Positions 7,385-16,386 are shown, counted from the stretch's first letter. The stretch: DNA of 64,000 bases from Algoriphagus chordae (GCF_003254055.1 NZ_QKZT01000001.1:1-64000), one strand, 5' to 3'. The notes: generated by a model from the sequence alone, not told the origin. Made by a program: numbers and translations.

Positions 7385-7580
7385 TCGAGTAGACGGCCGT
7401 GAGCCATAAGCCCAGGGTATTTCACCCGTTGGAACGACCATCTTTTTGGTCTATATTCACCATTCAAGGCACACACAAACACTAAAATGAATATGCGAAC
7501 TGAGCCTTTTGATATGACAGGTCAAACCCGAAATCACTGTGCTTCTAGCAACTGGGGCGCATACTCATTTTAGTTGGGCG
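7378..7580. repeat. attC-like site 6, containing an intron relic
   Basis: When the relic 7384-7474 is removed, the left core reads GGTAACAAACAC. Arm 7481-7497 (ACTAAAATGAATATGCG) and arm 7558-7574 are inverted repeats with one mismatch in 17. The right end continues AGTTGGGCG, where GTTGGGC fits the canonical attC right core GTTRRRY. The roughly 60-nt loop between the arms is long, as in the larger attC sites. Confidence 0.6.
7384..7474 (-). mobile_element. Miniature group II intron relic (internal deletion)
   Basis: Read on the minus strand, it begins GTGTGCCTTGAATGG, continues with a GGGTGAAATACCC element like the GAGGGTGAAAGTCCC of the full intron, then jumps to GGCCGTCTACTCGAC, the group II intron 3' end. 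The 5' exon ends in TTGT and the 3' exon begins TA, exactly as at 878-1363. Only 91 nt remain and the catalytic core is gone. Its sequence differs from the other copies, so it derives from a separate insertion. Confidence 0.7.
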
Positions 7581-7696
7581 TGTGTATGCCATGCGAAAAA
7601 GAAAAGCCATCGCTCATTTGACACATCTATTAAGCCACAGAGGCCAACCCACAAACCAAGCTTTGCAAAAGAGCCAAATCTCTGGCCCTCCTAGAA
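7581..7696. other. Gene-free spacer after the cassette region
   Basis: I see no gene here. It contains a weak inverted repeat (GCCACAGAG near 7635 with CTCTGGC near 7680) that could be a worn terminator or another degraded recombination site. Confidence 0.4.
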
Positions 7697-7771
7697 TTCC
7701 AATATTTGCCAGTATTCTGATTTACTGGCGTTTTTTTGATTTCCAATATTAGCCAGAATTTTGTAGTTTTG
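7697..7771 (+). promoter_or_regulatory. Operator-like repeats and promoter of the AbiE-like module
   Basis: TTCCAATATTTGCCAGTATT (7697-7716) recurs as TTCCAATATTAGCCAGAATT (7741-7760), 44 bp apart. The first copy's GCCAGTA also pairs with TACTGGC at 7723-7729. TAGTTTTG (7764-7771) fits the Bacteroidota -7 box TAnnTTTG and lies 18 nt before the start codon. AbiEi-type antitoxins repress their own promoter through repeats, so this is a plausible autoregulatory operator (inference). Confidence 0.55.
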
Positions 7772-7789
7772 GTAAAAATTGGAATTGAA

Positions 7790-8554
7790 ATGCCAAAGAT
7801 CATAGAGGATAGGTTGATTGAAGAATTTAAGGACAGGGAGTATTTTACCCGAGAAGACCTCTTAGAATTCTATCGTTATTTTGAACCTGACCTGAAAGAG
7901 GGAACCTTTGGCTGGAGAATCTACGACCTCAAAGACAAAAACATAATAAGAACACTCAAGAGAGGGCTCTATGTTATTTCATACAAACCCAAGTATAAGC
8001 CCGAAATATCGCCAGAGCTTATTAAGATCACAAAGCGAATCACAGACAAATTTGAGGACGCCAAACACTGCATTTGGGAAACAGAATGGCTTAACGAGTT
8101 TTCACAACACCAATCCAGCAGACGAATTATCCTGATTGAAATAGAAAAGGATTTCATTGAGTCCCTGTATTACGAATTAAAGGACTCGTCAAGAAACGAG
8201 CTTTACCTCAACCCTGATGATAAAGCTTACGATTTTTATATCGCTGAAAGTGACAATCCGGTGATTATTAAAAAATTGATTACGCGCTCCCCTATTGCCA
8301 GAAGATCAGAGAAAAGGGTGAAGTTTTATACTCCACTACTTGAGAAAATCTTGGTGGATCTGTTTGCAGAAGATAGGCTTTTCTATTACCTGCAAGGTTC
8401 TGAATTGATGCACATCTACGAAAATGCCATTAGCAACTATGCCATCAATTTCACCAAGCTCTTCAGCTACGCAAAAAGAAGGGAAAGAGACCAAGACATT
8501 AAGCAGTTCATGACGAACCACATGTACCACCTCGTAAAAGACATTATTGAATGA
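7790..8554 (+). CDS. DUF6577-like protein, probable AbiEi-type antitoxin/regulator
   Basis: A 254-residue protein from the ATG at 7790 (MPKIIEDRLIEEF), chosen because the promoter box ends at 7771. Residues 1-70 look like a winged-helix domain (FTREDLLEFYRYF, GTFGWRIYDLKDKNIIRTLKRGLYVI), the layout of AbiEi N-terminal domains. The remainder resembles the AbiEi C-terminal nuclease-like fold, without recognisable catalytic residues. The stop overlaps the start of the AbiEii-like gene by 4 nt (ATGA), implying translational coupling. Likely role: neutralise or repress the downstream toxin-like protein. The DUF assignment is from memory. Confidence 0.7.
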   Translation: MPKIIEDRLIEEFKDREYFTREDLLEFYRYFEPDLKEGTFGWRIYDLKDKNIIRTLKRGLYVISYKPKYKPEISPELIKITKRITDKFEDAKHCIWETEWLNEFSQHQSSRRIILIEIEKDFIESLYYELKDSSRNELYLNPDDKAYDFYIAESDNPVIIKKLITRSPIARRSEKRVKFYTPLLEKILVDLFAEDRLFYYLQGSELMHIYENAISNYAINFTKLFSYAKRRERDQDIKQFMTNHMYHLVKDIIE

Positions 8555-9657
8555 TAAAGGCACATTGCTTTACTGATGAATGGTTAGAGCGTTTTAAGAA
8601 ACAAAAAGACCACAAACGAATTGACAAAATCATTTTGGAAAAGATGATTTACGCTTTGCATTTGCTGGAGCGGTTGAAAAACAATGGACTTGATTTTGTT
8701 TTCAAAGGAGGTACCAGTTTGGTGCTTTTATTAGAAACAGGAAACCGATTCTCCATTGATATCGACATAATCAGCAAACCTGACCAGAAAGAACTGGAGG
8801 GTATTTTGCAAAAGGTTATAGACTCTTCCAATTTCACGAGTGTTGAACTTGACGAACATCGGAGTTACAAACCAGGAGTACCAAAAGCACACTACAAATT
8901 CAAATTTGATTCTGGCAAACAAGGTTCTGGTACCATACTATTAGATGTTCTACTCGAAGATTCAATTTATCCGGATGTGGTCGAAAAACCTGTGATAACC
9001 AAATGGATCGAAACAGAAGATGAGACTATGGTCACCATGCCATCTATTGATTCAATCACAGGAGATAAATTAACAGCATTTGCTCCAAACACCATTGGCA
9101 TCCCTTACTTCAAGGGTAAAGACCAACAACCGTTCTCCATGGAGATTTGTAAACAGCTCTTCGATCTGAGCAAACTCTTCGAGAACATTCAAAACATGGA
9201 AGTGGTAGCGGCTAGTTTCCAGGTATTTGCTGAACATGAAATTGCTTACCGGAAAAATGGAAACCCAGAAGCAAAACTCACTCCGGAAATGGTACTGCAG
9301 GACACGATTGATACTTGCATAATCCTGGCCAAGCGTCATGGTGGCAATGATGATGAAAAGGCAAAATTCAAGGAATTGCAAAAAGGGATAATCGCTTTTG
9401 GTACCGGTTTTCTAATGGAAGAAAACTTTAGAATTGATGATGCGGTACCGGCATCGGCCCGAATTGCATACCTGGTAGCAAAAATCAAGGTGAATGATCT
9501 TTCCCCGATTATATATTATGAAGGCCAGGATATTAAAGGTATGACGATTGAAGATCAGGATTGGAATTTTCTGAATAGGTTAAAAAAACAGCCTGATAAA
9601 TCTTCCTTCTTCTATTGGTTCAAAGCGGTTGAACTTTTGACAACCAAAAAACAATAG
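8551..9657 (+). CDS. AbiEii/AbiGii-type nucleotidyltransferase toxin
   Basis: A 368-residue protein with the DNA-polymerase-beta-like nucleotidyltransferase signature: GGTSL at residues 53-57, then RFSIDIDI (Ser68, Asp70, Asp72 forming the DxD metal site), and GDKLTAFAPNTIGIPY downstream. Known AbiEii (type IV toxin-antitoxin / abortive infection) proteins transfer nucleotides, in characterised cases to tRNA, and stop growth on phage infection. It forms a two-gene operon with the preceding gene (4-nt overlap). The gene ends 2 nt before a truncated DUF885 fragment, so the module probably inserted there. Confidence 0.85.
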   Translation: MIKAHCFTDEWLERFKKQKDHKRIDKIILEKMIYALHLLERLKNNGLDFVFKGGTSLVLLLETGNRFSIDIDIISKPDQKELEGILQKVIDSSNFTSVELDEHRSYKPGVPKAHYKFKFDSGKQGSGTILLDVLLEDSIYPDVVEKPVITKWIETEDETMVTMPSIDSITGDKLTAFAPNTIGIPYFKGKDQQPFSMEICKQLFDLSKLFENIQNMEVVAASFQVFAEHEIAYRKNGNPEAKLTPEMVLQDTIDTCIILAKRHGGNDDEKAKFKELQKGIIAFGTGFLMEENFRIDDAVPASARIAYLVAKIKVNDLSPIIYYEGQDIKGMTIEDQDWNFLNRLKKQPDKSSFFYWFKAVELLTTKKQ

Positions 9658-9659
9658 CT

Positions 9660-9788
9660 ATGGGAATGAATGAGCTAGCTATGGCTTTGAAAGGAGACTC
9701 ATTCAACTTGAGGGAATTTCACGAGCAATTCTTAAGCTATGGTATTGTACATGTAAAGCATATACCTGAGTTGATGATAAAAGAGTAA
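9660..9788 (+). pseudogene. C-terminal remnant of a DUF885 protein
   Basis: An open frame of 42 codons ending TAA at 9786-9788 reads LKGDSFNLREFHEQFLSYG in its middle. This matches the C-terminal G-D-x-F-(N/D)-L-R-E-F-H motif of DUF885 proteins, which are normally about 600 residues. Everything upstream is missing and replaced by the AbiEii gene. I read it as the chopped end of an ancestral gene at the island boundary. Family assignment is from memory of the motif. Confidence 0.6.
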
Positions 9789-10116
9789 AGGTATTTAGGA
9801 AGGAAATATCCTTATTGGAATTATGAAAGTAACCCAAATACATACTTTTGGCATCTCGGCAAGCCTTTGGAGAGAATTTGGGTAACATTATACTAGGTAA
9901 CCTGGCTGTATCCAAAATTCAAGGATACACAAAACGGTGCTGAGAGGGTCAGCTTGAGCGCCTGCCTGTCCGCTAAGCAGGAAGTCGAAGGCCCTGCACA
10001 CTAGTAAGTAAAACTGGGCTCCTCGATTAAAGGTGTTAATCAATTCAGGACAATTGTAAAGACTACAGGCAAGGTAGCATATAATCATTAAAACGAGTAA
10101 AATCAAAACGCTGAGC
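9789..10116. other. Intergenic region before recQ
   Basis: I see no gene. It contains a GC-richer stretch (about 9940-9995) with short inverted repeat CCTGC/GCAGG. The recQ promoter should lie here, but I cannot place a convincing -7 box. Confidence 0.4.
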
Positions 10117-12231
10117 ATGGCGCAGAATCCACAATCGATATTAAAGAATGTCTTTGGTTACGATGCATTTCGCCCTTTACAAAAGGAAATAATAGACCGC
10201 ACCTTAGAAGGAAAAGACAGCTTTGTGCTAATGCCAACCGGCGGTGGAAAATCGATGTGCTTTCAGATTCCCGCTTTGTGCCTGGAGGGCATTACAATTG
10301 TGGTTTCACCTCTTATTTCCTTGATGAAGGATCAGGTACAGGCCTTGCAATCCAACGGAATTAAAGCTGATTTCTTCAACAGTTCTATTTCTCCAGAAGA
10401 AGAAAAAGCGGTGATTGAACGGGCTAGAGAGGGTAAGATAAAGTTGCTGTATTTATCCCCTGAGAAATTGATTTCGGTAAGCAGAACTTGGTTGAACCTG
10501 CTGAACATAAAATTAGTGGCGATCGATGAAGCGCACTGTGTGAGTATGTGGGGCCACGACTTTAGACCTGAATATACACAGCTCAAGGTCTTTCGAAATT
10601 CCTTGCCTGAGGTTCCATTTATGGCACTTACGGCTACCGCAGATAAATCTGCAAGGGCGGATATTGAGAAACAGTTGGGACTGAGAGAATCCAAGTTATT
10701 TATCTCTTCGTTTGATCGAAAAAACCTGAGTATAGAGGTTCGCGGACAAGTACCCAAAAAGAAAAAGCTGGAAGAAATCGGGCGATTTGTAGATCGGAAA
10801 AAAAATGAAAGTGGCATCATTTACTGTCTGAGTAGAAAGAATACCGAGGAGGTGGCCAATTACTTACTAGCTGAAGGGCATTCGGTGGCGTTTTACCATG
10901 CAGGTATGAGTGCTGAGGAAAGAGAACGTGTGCAAACCGAATTCATACTTGACGATACCAAGATTATCGTAGCCACTATTGCCTTTGGGATGGGCATTGA
11001 CAAATCGAACGTGCGCTGGGTAATTCATTACAATTTACCCAAAAACTTAGAGGGCTATTACCAAGAAATTGGTAGGGCTGGCCGTGATGGATTACCATCC
11101 GAAACGCGCTTGTATTACAATATGGCAGATTTTGTGATGTACAGTCAATTTGCCGATGATGGGGCAAATTCCAGTATGCAAAAAGAAAAGCTAAACCGCA
11201 TGTTGCAATTTGCGGAAGCCAAGTCTTGTCGTAGAAAAATACTGCTCTCTTACTTTGGCGAACACCTCAGTAAAGATTGTGGCAATTGCGATGTCTGTGA
11301 CAATCCGCCTAAAGATTTTGACGGCACTATCTTGGCTCAAAAAGCACTTTCAGGCATAGCCCGCATGCAAGAAAAAGAAGGGATAAGCATGTTGATCAAT
11401 GTGCTGAGAGGCTCTAACAATGCCGAGGTTTACGAGGCTGGTTATACCCAACTTAAAACCTATGGCGTGGGCAAAGACCTCAGCTTTTATGATTGGCGAG
11501 ATTACATTATTCAATTGGCCAATCAAGGGTTGATTGAGATTATGTACAGCGAAGGTTCGGCTTTGAAGATTTCACCCATTGGCTGGAAAGTACTGAAAGG
11601 CGAACAACCCATAAAACTAACTTTCCCAGTAACAGCGGAGGAGAAAAAAAGTCGCAAGCCCAAGGTACTGAGAAGTACAGAAGAAGGAGAAGTCAACAGC
11701 GATATACTTACGGAATTAAAGAAGTTGCGGTATTCTATTTCACGCGAAGAAAATGTGCCGGCTTACATTATTTTCAATGATAAATCTTTGAAAGCTATGG
11801 CCATAGAATTGCCTGTTACTGAAAATGCATTTTTGGCTATTTCTGGTGTTGGAATGAACAAAATGCAAAAATATGGTGCAGAATTTATTGAGGTAATTAA
11901 AAAGTATAAATCCGTAGCTCGTCCCAAAAAGGGATCCACCACGCTAGATACCTTTGCACTGTATAAAGAAGGTCTTACGCCAAAAGAAATTGCAGCAAAA
12001 AGAAACATACAAGTCACGACAGTCTACTCGCATTTATCACAGTTGTACACTGCAGGTAAGAATGTTGAATTAGAAAAAATGGTAGACAAGGAGGTGGTAG
12101 ATAAAGTACGAGATGCTTTTAACGAACTGGATAGAGCCATATCTCTGAAACCAATTTATGAAAAGCTAGGGGAAAGCGTTTCTTATGGCGAGATACGCAT
12201 GAGCTTGACCATTATTTTGAAGAATGAGTAA
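10117..12231 (+). CDS. recQ: ATP-dependent DNA helicase RecQ
   Basis: A 704-residue superfamily 2 helicase. Walker A is MPTGGGKSMCFQ (residues 39-50) and DEAH lies at 137-140. SAT-like TATADK, the Gly-Arg-rich motif VI (QEIGRAGRDG) and the RecQ zinc site (CRRKILLSYF ... CGNCDVC) are intact. A winged-helix RQC region is followed by an HRDC domain (about 530-600) and a C-terminal helix-turn-helix (YKEGLTPKEIAAKRNIQVTTVYSHL) seen in longer bacterial RecQ proteins. It unwinds 3'-5' DNA in recombination and fork repair. It is monocistronic and probably the first core gene right of the island. Confidence 0.96.
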   Translation: MAQNPQSILKNVFGYDAFRPLQKEIIDRTLEGKDSFVLMPTGGGKSMCFQIPALCLEGITIVVSPLISLMKDQVQALQSNGIKADFFNSSISPEEEKAVIERAREGKIKLLYLSPEKLISVSRTWLNLLNIKLVAIDEAHCVSMWGHDFRPEYTQLKVFRNSLPEVPFMALTATADKSARADIEKQLGLRESKLFISSFDRKNLSIEVRGQVPKKKKLEEIGRFVDRKKNESGIIYCLSRKNTEEVANYLLAEGHSVAFYHAGMSAEERERVQTEFILDDTKIIVATIAFGMGIDKSNVRWVIHYNLPKNLEGYYQEIGRAGRDGLPSETRLYYNMADFVMYSQFADDGANSSMQKEKLNRMLQFAEAKSCRRKILLSYFGEHLSKDCGNCDVCDNPPKDFDGTILAQKALSGIARMQEKEGISMLINVLRGSNNAEVYEAGYTQLKTYGVGKDLSFYDWRDYIIQLANQGLIEIMYSEGSALKISPIGWKVLKGEQPIKLTFPVTAEEKKSRKPKVLRSTEEGEVNSDILTELKKLRYSISREENVPAYIIFNDKSLKAMAIELPVTENAFLAISGVGMNKMQKYGAEFIEVIKKYKSVARPKKGSTTLDTFALYKEGLTPKEIAAKRNIQVTTVYSHLSQLYTAGKNVELEKMVDKEVVDKVRDAFNELDRAISLKPIYEKLGESVSYGEIRMSLTIILKNE

Positions 12232-12514
12232 TGCTTGGACTGTCCGATTTGGATAATAGATATGTCAAGCTATTACTCATATTAAACCTGAAAATGGTAA
12301 ATCCTTCATTTCAGATTTTTCACAAAAGTTGATTTACTTGGAATTCATAACCCATAGCTACTTCAAAATGCCTTTAGGTATACAGCTGAATAAGAAGGAT
12401 ACCAATTTTTTAACTGATTGAAGGATTGATATAGATATAGGGGGCTTTTTAGATTATCATTATTACCTTGGTAATCAGAGTCAATATATTTAATTAACAT
12501 ATCCCAAACCTATT

Positions 12515-12634
12515 ATGAGAAATACATACACTAGAAATACTACGAAGATCAAACCAAGTTTAAAACAAAGTGTTGCAATTTCGGGGACATTCGTAATCCC
12601 AAAACCTGCTAAAAATGCTAAAAAACCGCTTTAA
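12515..12634 (+). other. Possible 39-codon upstream ORF
   Basis: An ATG-to-TAA frame (MRNTYTRNTTKIKPSLKQ...) lies in the 383-nt gap before the GH127 gene and overlaps its first 20 nt in another frame. It could be a leader peptide or the remnant of a lost gene; I recognise no family. Upstream at about 12468-12481, ATTACCTTGGTAAT is a short palindrome containing a one-mismatch -7-like box. The rest of 12232-12514 shows nothing clear. Confidence 0.25.
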
Positions 12635-14765
12635 ATCAACGCTAGCACTGGTTATTTGTGCTGGGCTGATTTCTTGTAGCCCTGGAAATAATTCCAATAA
12701 ATCGGTCACTATAGTAGATCGAATCCCCACAGAAAATACTAATGAATTCTATATAAGCAATCGGGCGCCTTTGGCGCCCAGTGCGCTGATCAAGCTTCCT
12801 GTAGGTGCGGTGAAACCTGAAGGATTTCTCAAGGAATACCTGATTCGCCAGAAAAATGGCTTGACCGGAAATCTCGGCGAAATCTCAGCTTGGCTTCAGA
12901 AGGATAACAATGCCTGGCTTTCCAAGGATGGAACGGGAGAATGGGGCTGGGAAGAGGTTCCTTACTGGCTAAAAGGATATGCCAATATCGGCTACATCAT
13001 GGAGGATCAGCCGATGATCGACGAGTCCATGATCTGGCTAGAAGCTGTACTTACCAGTCAGCGGGAAAATGGTGACTTTGGCCCCCAGGTCATGGATGGT
13101 GATCATCCTGATTTCTGGGCAAAGATGATCATGCTTTATTGTTTGCAGTCCTATTACGAGCATTCTCAGGATGAGCGGGTGATCGCTTTGATGACCAATT
13201 ATTTCAAGTACGAACTGACTGTTCCTGATGAGGAATTCCTGGAAGGATACTGGCAGAGACTGCGTGGAGGAGACAATCTACACAGCGTGTTATGGCTTTA
13301 CAACCGTACAGGAGACGAATTTTTATTGGAACTGGCAGAGAAAGTTCATCGAAATACTTCTGACTGGGGAGGTAGAGATTTGCCAATAGAGCAGGTAAAA
13401 AATTACTATGAAGTGCGTGATGGCGGTGAAGTTCCAGACTGGTATCGTGATCAGGTAGATTGGCACAATGTCAATCATGCGCAGGCTTTTCGTGAGCCAG
13501 CTCAGTATTACTTGCTGACCAAAAATGAGAAAGACCTTCAAGCTACTTACGAAAACTTTAAAATCATCCGGGAGCATTTCGGTCAGGTTCCTGGTGGGAT
13601 GTTTGGATCGGATGAAAATGCCAGACCTGGCTATGCTGATCCTCGCCAAGGAGTAGAAACCTGCGGAATGGTCGAGCAGATGAATTCAGATGAGCATTTG
13701 CTGAGAATCACTGGTGATCCATTCTGGGCAGATCATGCCGAGGAAGTTGCCTTCAATACTTATCCAGCAGCTGTGATGCCTGATTTCAAATCCCTGCATT
13801 ACATCACTTCGCCGAATATGGCTTTGCTGGATGCAGAAAACCATTCACCGGGAATCGCCAACTCAGGCCCTTTTCTGATGATGAATCCCTTTAGCTCTCG
13901 ATGCTGTCAGCATAATCATGCGCAGGGATGGCCTTATTTCATAGAAAATCTCTGGATGGCAACTCCAGACAATGGCGTAGTGGCGGCAATGTACGGAGCG
14001 AGCAAGTTGACGGTGAAAGTCGGAGATGGCACTGAAGTGAATATCGAGGAAACCACGCATTATCCATTTGAAGAAGAAATCAAGTTTGCGATAAGCACAG
14101 AAAAAGCAGTTGAATTTCCGCTTTACCTGCGTATTCCTGCTTGGGCAAAAGGAGCTTCCATCTCTGTGAATGGAGAGGTGCTGAAAGACAATATTTCCGG
14201 AATAGGCTATGCGAAGATCAGCAGAACTTGGGCAAATGGAGATCAGGTAGCTCTGATGCTTCCAATGGAAATCCAGACTAAAATCTGGGAGAAAAATAGC
14301 AATAGCCTTAGTGTGAGCAGAGGCCCTCTAACTTATTCACTGAAGATTAGAGAGAAGTACTTCAAAAAAGAAAGCGACCAGACTGCACAGTGGGACTCCA
14401 AATGGCAGAAAGGTGCTGATACTAAAAAGTGGCCTTCCTGGGAAATTCATCCGGTGACGGATTGGAACTACAGTTTGGTGGTGGACGAAAATGATCCCGC
14501 TTCCTCATTTGAAGTGATGAAAGGCCATTGGCCTAAGTCAGATTTCCCGTTCTCTCTTGAAGAAGTTCCGATTAAAATCGTAGGCAAAGCTCGTCAGATT
14601 CCTGAATGGCAATTGGATCAATACGGATTGGTAGGAGAGTTGAAAGACCTACCAAAGACTTCCGATCAGCCGGTCGTGGATGTGACGCTGGTGCCAATGG
14701 GTGCTGCGAGATTGAGAATCACCGCTTTTCCTCAGTTAGAAAATAACCCAAAGACCAATGAATAG
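12615..14765 (+). CDS. GH127-family lipoprotein, probable beta-L-arabinofuranosidase
   Basis: A 716-residue protein with a lipoprotein signal (MLKNRFK..., lipobox LISC). The bulk is the DUF1680/GH127 (alpha/alpha)6 barrel. Key residues of characterised GH127 enzymes appear conserved: Glu348-x-Cys350 (VETCGM) and the Cys430-Cys431 pair (RCCQHN), which in HypBA1 bind zinc and provide the Cys nucleophile. The C-terminal beta-domains follow. It likely releases L-arabinofuranose or a related sugar in the periplasm. It overlaps the next gene by 8 nt, so the two are co-translated. Exact specificity (GH127 versus sister families such as GH146) cannot be settled by eye. Confidence 0.88.
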   Translation: MLKNRFKSTLALVICAGLISCSPGNNSNKSVTIVDRIPTENTNEFYISNRAPLAPSALIKLPVGAVKPEGFLKEYLIRQKNGLTGNLGEISAWLQKDNNAWLSKDGTGEWGWEEVPYWLKGYANIGYIMEDQPMIDESMIWLEAVLTSQRENGDFGPQVMDGDHPDFWAKMIMLYCLQSYYEHSQDERVIALMTNYFKYELTVPDEEFLEGYWQRLRGGDNLHSVLWLYNRTGDEFLLELAEKVHRNTSDWGGRDLPIEQVKNYYEVRDGGEVPDWYRDQVDWHNVNHAQAFREPAQYYLLTKNEKDLQATYENFKIIREHFGQVPGGMFGSDENARPGYADPRQGVETCGMVEQMNSDEHLLRITGDPFWADHAEEVAFNTYPAAVMPDFKSLHYITSPNMALLDAENHSPGIANSGPFLMMNPFSSRCCQHNHAQGWPYFIENLWMATPDNGVVAAMYGASKLTVKVGDGTEVNIEETTHYPFEEEIKFAISTEKAVEFPLYLRIPAWAKGASISVNGEVLKDNISGIGYAKISRTWANGDQVALMLPMEIQTKIWEKNSNSLSVSRGPLTYSLKIREKYFKKESDQTAQWDSKWQKGADTKKWPSWEIHPVTDWNYSLVVDENDPASSFEVMKGHWPKSDFPFSLEEVPIKIVGKARQIPEWQLDQYGLVGELKDLPKTSDQPVVDVTLVPMGAARLRITAFPQLENNPKTNE

Positions 14766-16302
14766 TCTACTCAGTTTGCGAAAAATAATTACCGCAGTTT
14801 TCATTATTGTTGGCTTTTGCAGCATGAGTTTAGCACAAAGTATCAAAGTTGACAATCCTGTTTTGGCGGGCGATCGACCAGATCCATCGGTGATCAGAAT
14901 CGACAAATATTTCTATGCCTCTGCCACTTCCAATGAGTGGGCACCACTTTTCCCCATTTTCAGATCAGAGGATTTGGTCAACTGGGAATTGGTGAATTAT
15001 GTATTTCCTGATGGAGCACCAGATTGGGCAAAAAATAACTTTTGGGCACCAGAGCTTTCTTATGACTATGGGCAAGGCGTGCTTTATGTCTATTACACTG
15101 CAAGGGATAAGGAGAGCAATCGACTTTCTGTGGCTGTAGCAAGTGCTAGTTCTCCCCTTGGCAAATTCAAAGATCATGGCCCTTTGGTAGCACAGGAATA
15201 TGGCTCTATCGATGCCTTTGAAACAAGAGATGAAAATGGAAGAAACTATGTCTTATGGAAGGAGGATGGCAATAGCAAGGGACAAAAAACTCCGATTTGG
15301 GCTCAGGAGATTGATTATGATCGGAAAAATCTGATTGGAGAGAAACACGAGCTTTTTCATAATGATCAGCCTTGGGAAGGCGGATTGGTAGAAGGCGTAG
15401 CAATTTTCCAGAAAAATGGCTATTTCTATGCGACCTATTCGGCACGGGGCTGCTGTGAAATTAGCTGTGATTATGTCACTGGGGTAGCGCGAAGCAAAAC
15501 GCTTTTAGGCCCATGGGAAAAGTATGATATGAATCCGGTTTTGAAAGATAATGCTAACTGGAAGTGCGCAGGGCATGGAACCGTTGTGGAAAAAGACGGA
15601 GACTTGTGGATGCTTTATCATGCTTACAATACTGAAGGTAGCGTGTACGTGGGTCGGCAGGGAGTCTTGGAGAAAATCGAATGGACTGAGGACAACTGGC
15701 CTGTTTTGGCAAATAATGCCGGCTATGAGCGTAGCAAAAAGTCACTTGAATTTACTGATGATTTCAAGGAGAGACTAGATCCCGTATGGCAATGGCGAGT
15801 AACTCAGGATATACAATACGAAACGGGCCAAGACGGGCTCAAACTTCAGGCTTCTGAAGAGAATGAAATGCTCGGTACGCTATTGGTGCAAGGAACTAAA
15901 TCATTGGATTATCAATACGAAGCTACAGTAATACCTGATTCAAAGGCGGCGGCTGGATTGGCGGTGATTGGTGCTGCAAATAATGGGTTCGGTGCGCCGC
16001 CTGCAGGAATGGGTATTTCTGTGAAAGGAAATCAGCTGATACTTTGGGAGACTATCAACCAAAAGACAAGAGAAATTGCAACACAGACAATACCAAAAAG
16101 CAAAGAAGTGAAGCTGATATTAAGTATGCAAGATGGCTATAAAATGACGACTTCAGCTATCGTGAATGGAAAGACTATTCAGGTTGGTGAGTCTCAAGAT
16201 GTAAAGCATTTGGTACCTTGGGGAATGGGATTCCGACTTGGATTGGTGGCAAAAGGATCGACAGATTCCTATGCGTATTTTAAGGAAGTGAAGATTTATT
16301 AG
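14758..16302 (+). CDS. GH43-family arabinofuranosidase/xylosidase, exported
   Basis: A 514-residue protein with a signal peptide (hydrophobic residues 9-26, cleavage after SLAQ). The N-terminal five-bladed propeller carries the GH43 catalytic set: base Asp42 (RPDPS), pKa-modulating Asp152 (GSIDAF) and acid Glu212 (VEGVAIF). Residues about 325-514 form a concanavalin-like C-terminal domain typical of beta-xylosidase/arabinofuranosidase GH43 enzymes. It overlaps the GH127 gene by 8 nt, consistent with joint removal of arabinose/xylose side chains. Confidence 0.9.
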   Translation: MNSLLSLRKIITAVFIIVGFCSMSLAQSIKVDNPVLAGDRPDPSVIRIDKYFYASATSNEWAPLFPIFRSEDLVNWELVNYVFPDGAPDWAKNNFWAPELSYDYGQGVLYVYYTARDKESNRLSVAVASASSPLGKFKDHGPLVAQEYGSIDAFETRDENGRNYVLWKEDGNSKGQKTPIWAQEIDYDRKNLIGEKHELFHNDQPWEGGLVEGVAIFQKNGYFYATYSARGCCEISCDYVTGVARSKTLLGPWEKYDMNPVLKDNANWKCAGHGTVVEKDGDLWMLYHAYNTEGSVYVGRQGVLEKIEWTEDNWPVLANNAGYERSKKSLEFTDDFKERLDPVWQWRVTQDIQYETGQDGLKLQASEENEMLGTLLVQGTKSLDYQYEATVIPDSKAAAGLAVIGAANNGFGAPPAGMGISVKGNQLILWETINQKTREIATQTIPKSKEVKLILSMQDGYKMTTSAIVNGKTIQVGESQDVKHLVPWGMGFRLGLVAKGSTDSYAYFKEVKIY

Positions 16303-16386
16303 AAGTAGCAAGTAATTAGTAGCAGGTATCAAGTATCAAGATGCAGTTTTCCATCGAGTATGTTATAGTAAACGGTGATTCAGACA

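Noticed and set aside
7300..7482. 60-codon minus-strand frame over the intron relic
   Set aside because: It combines relic and antisense SDR sequence; there is no family resemblance.
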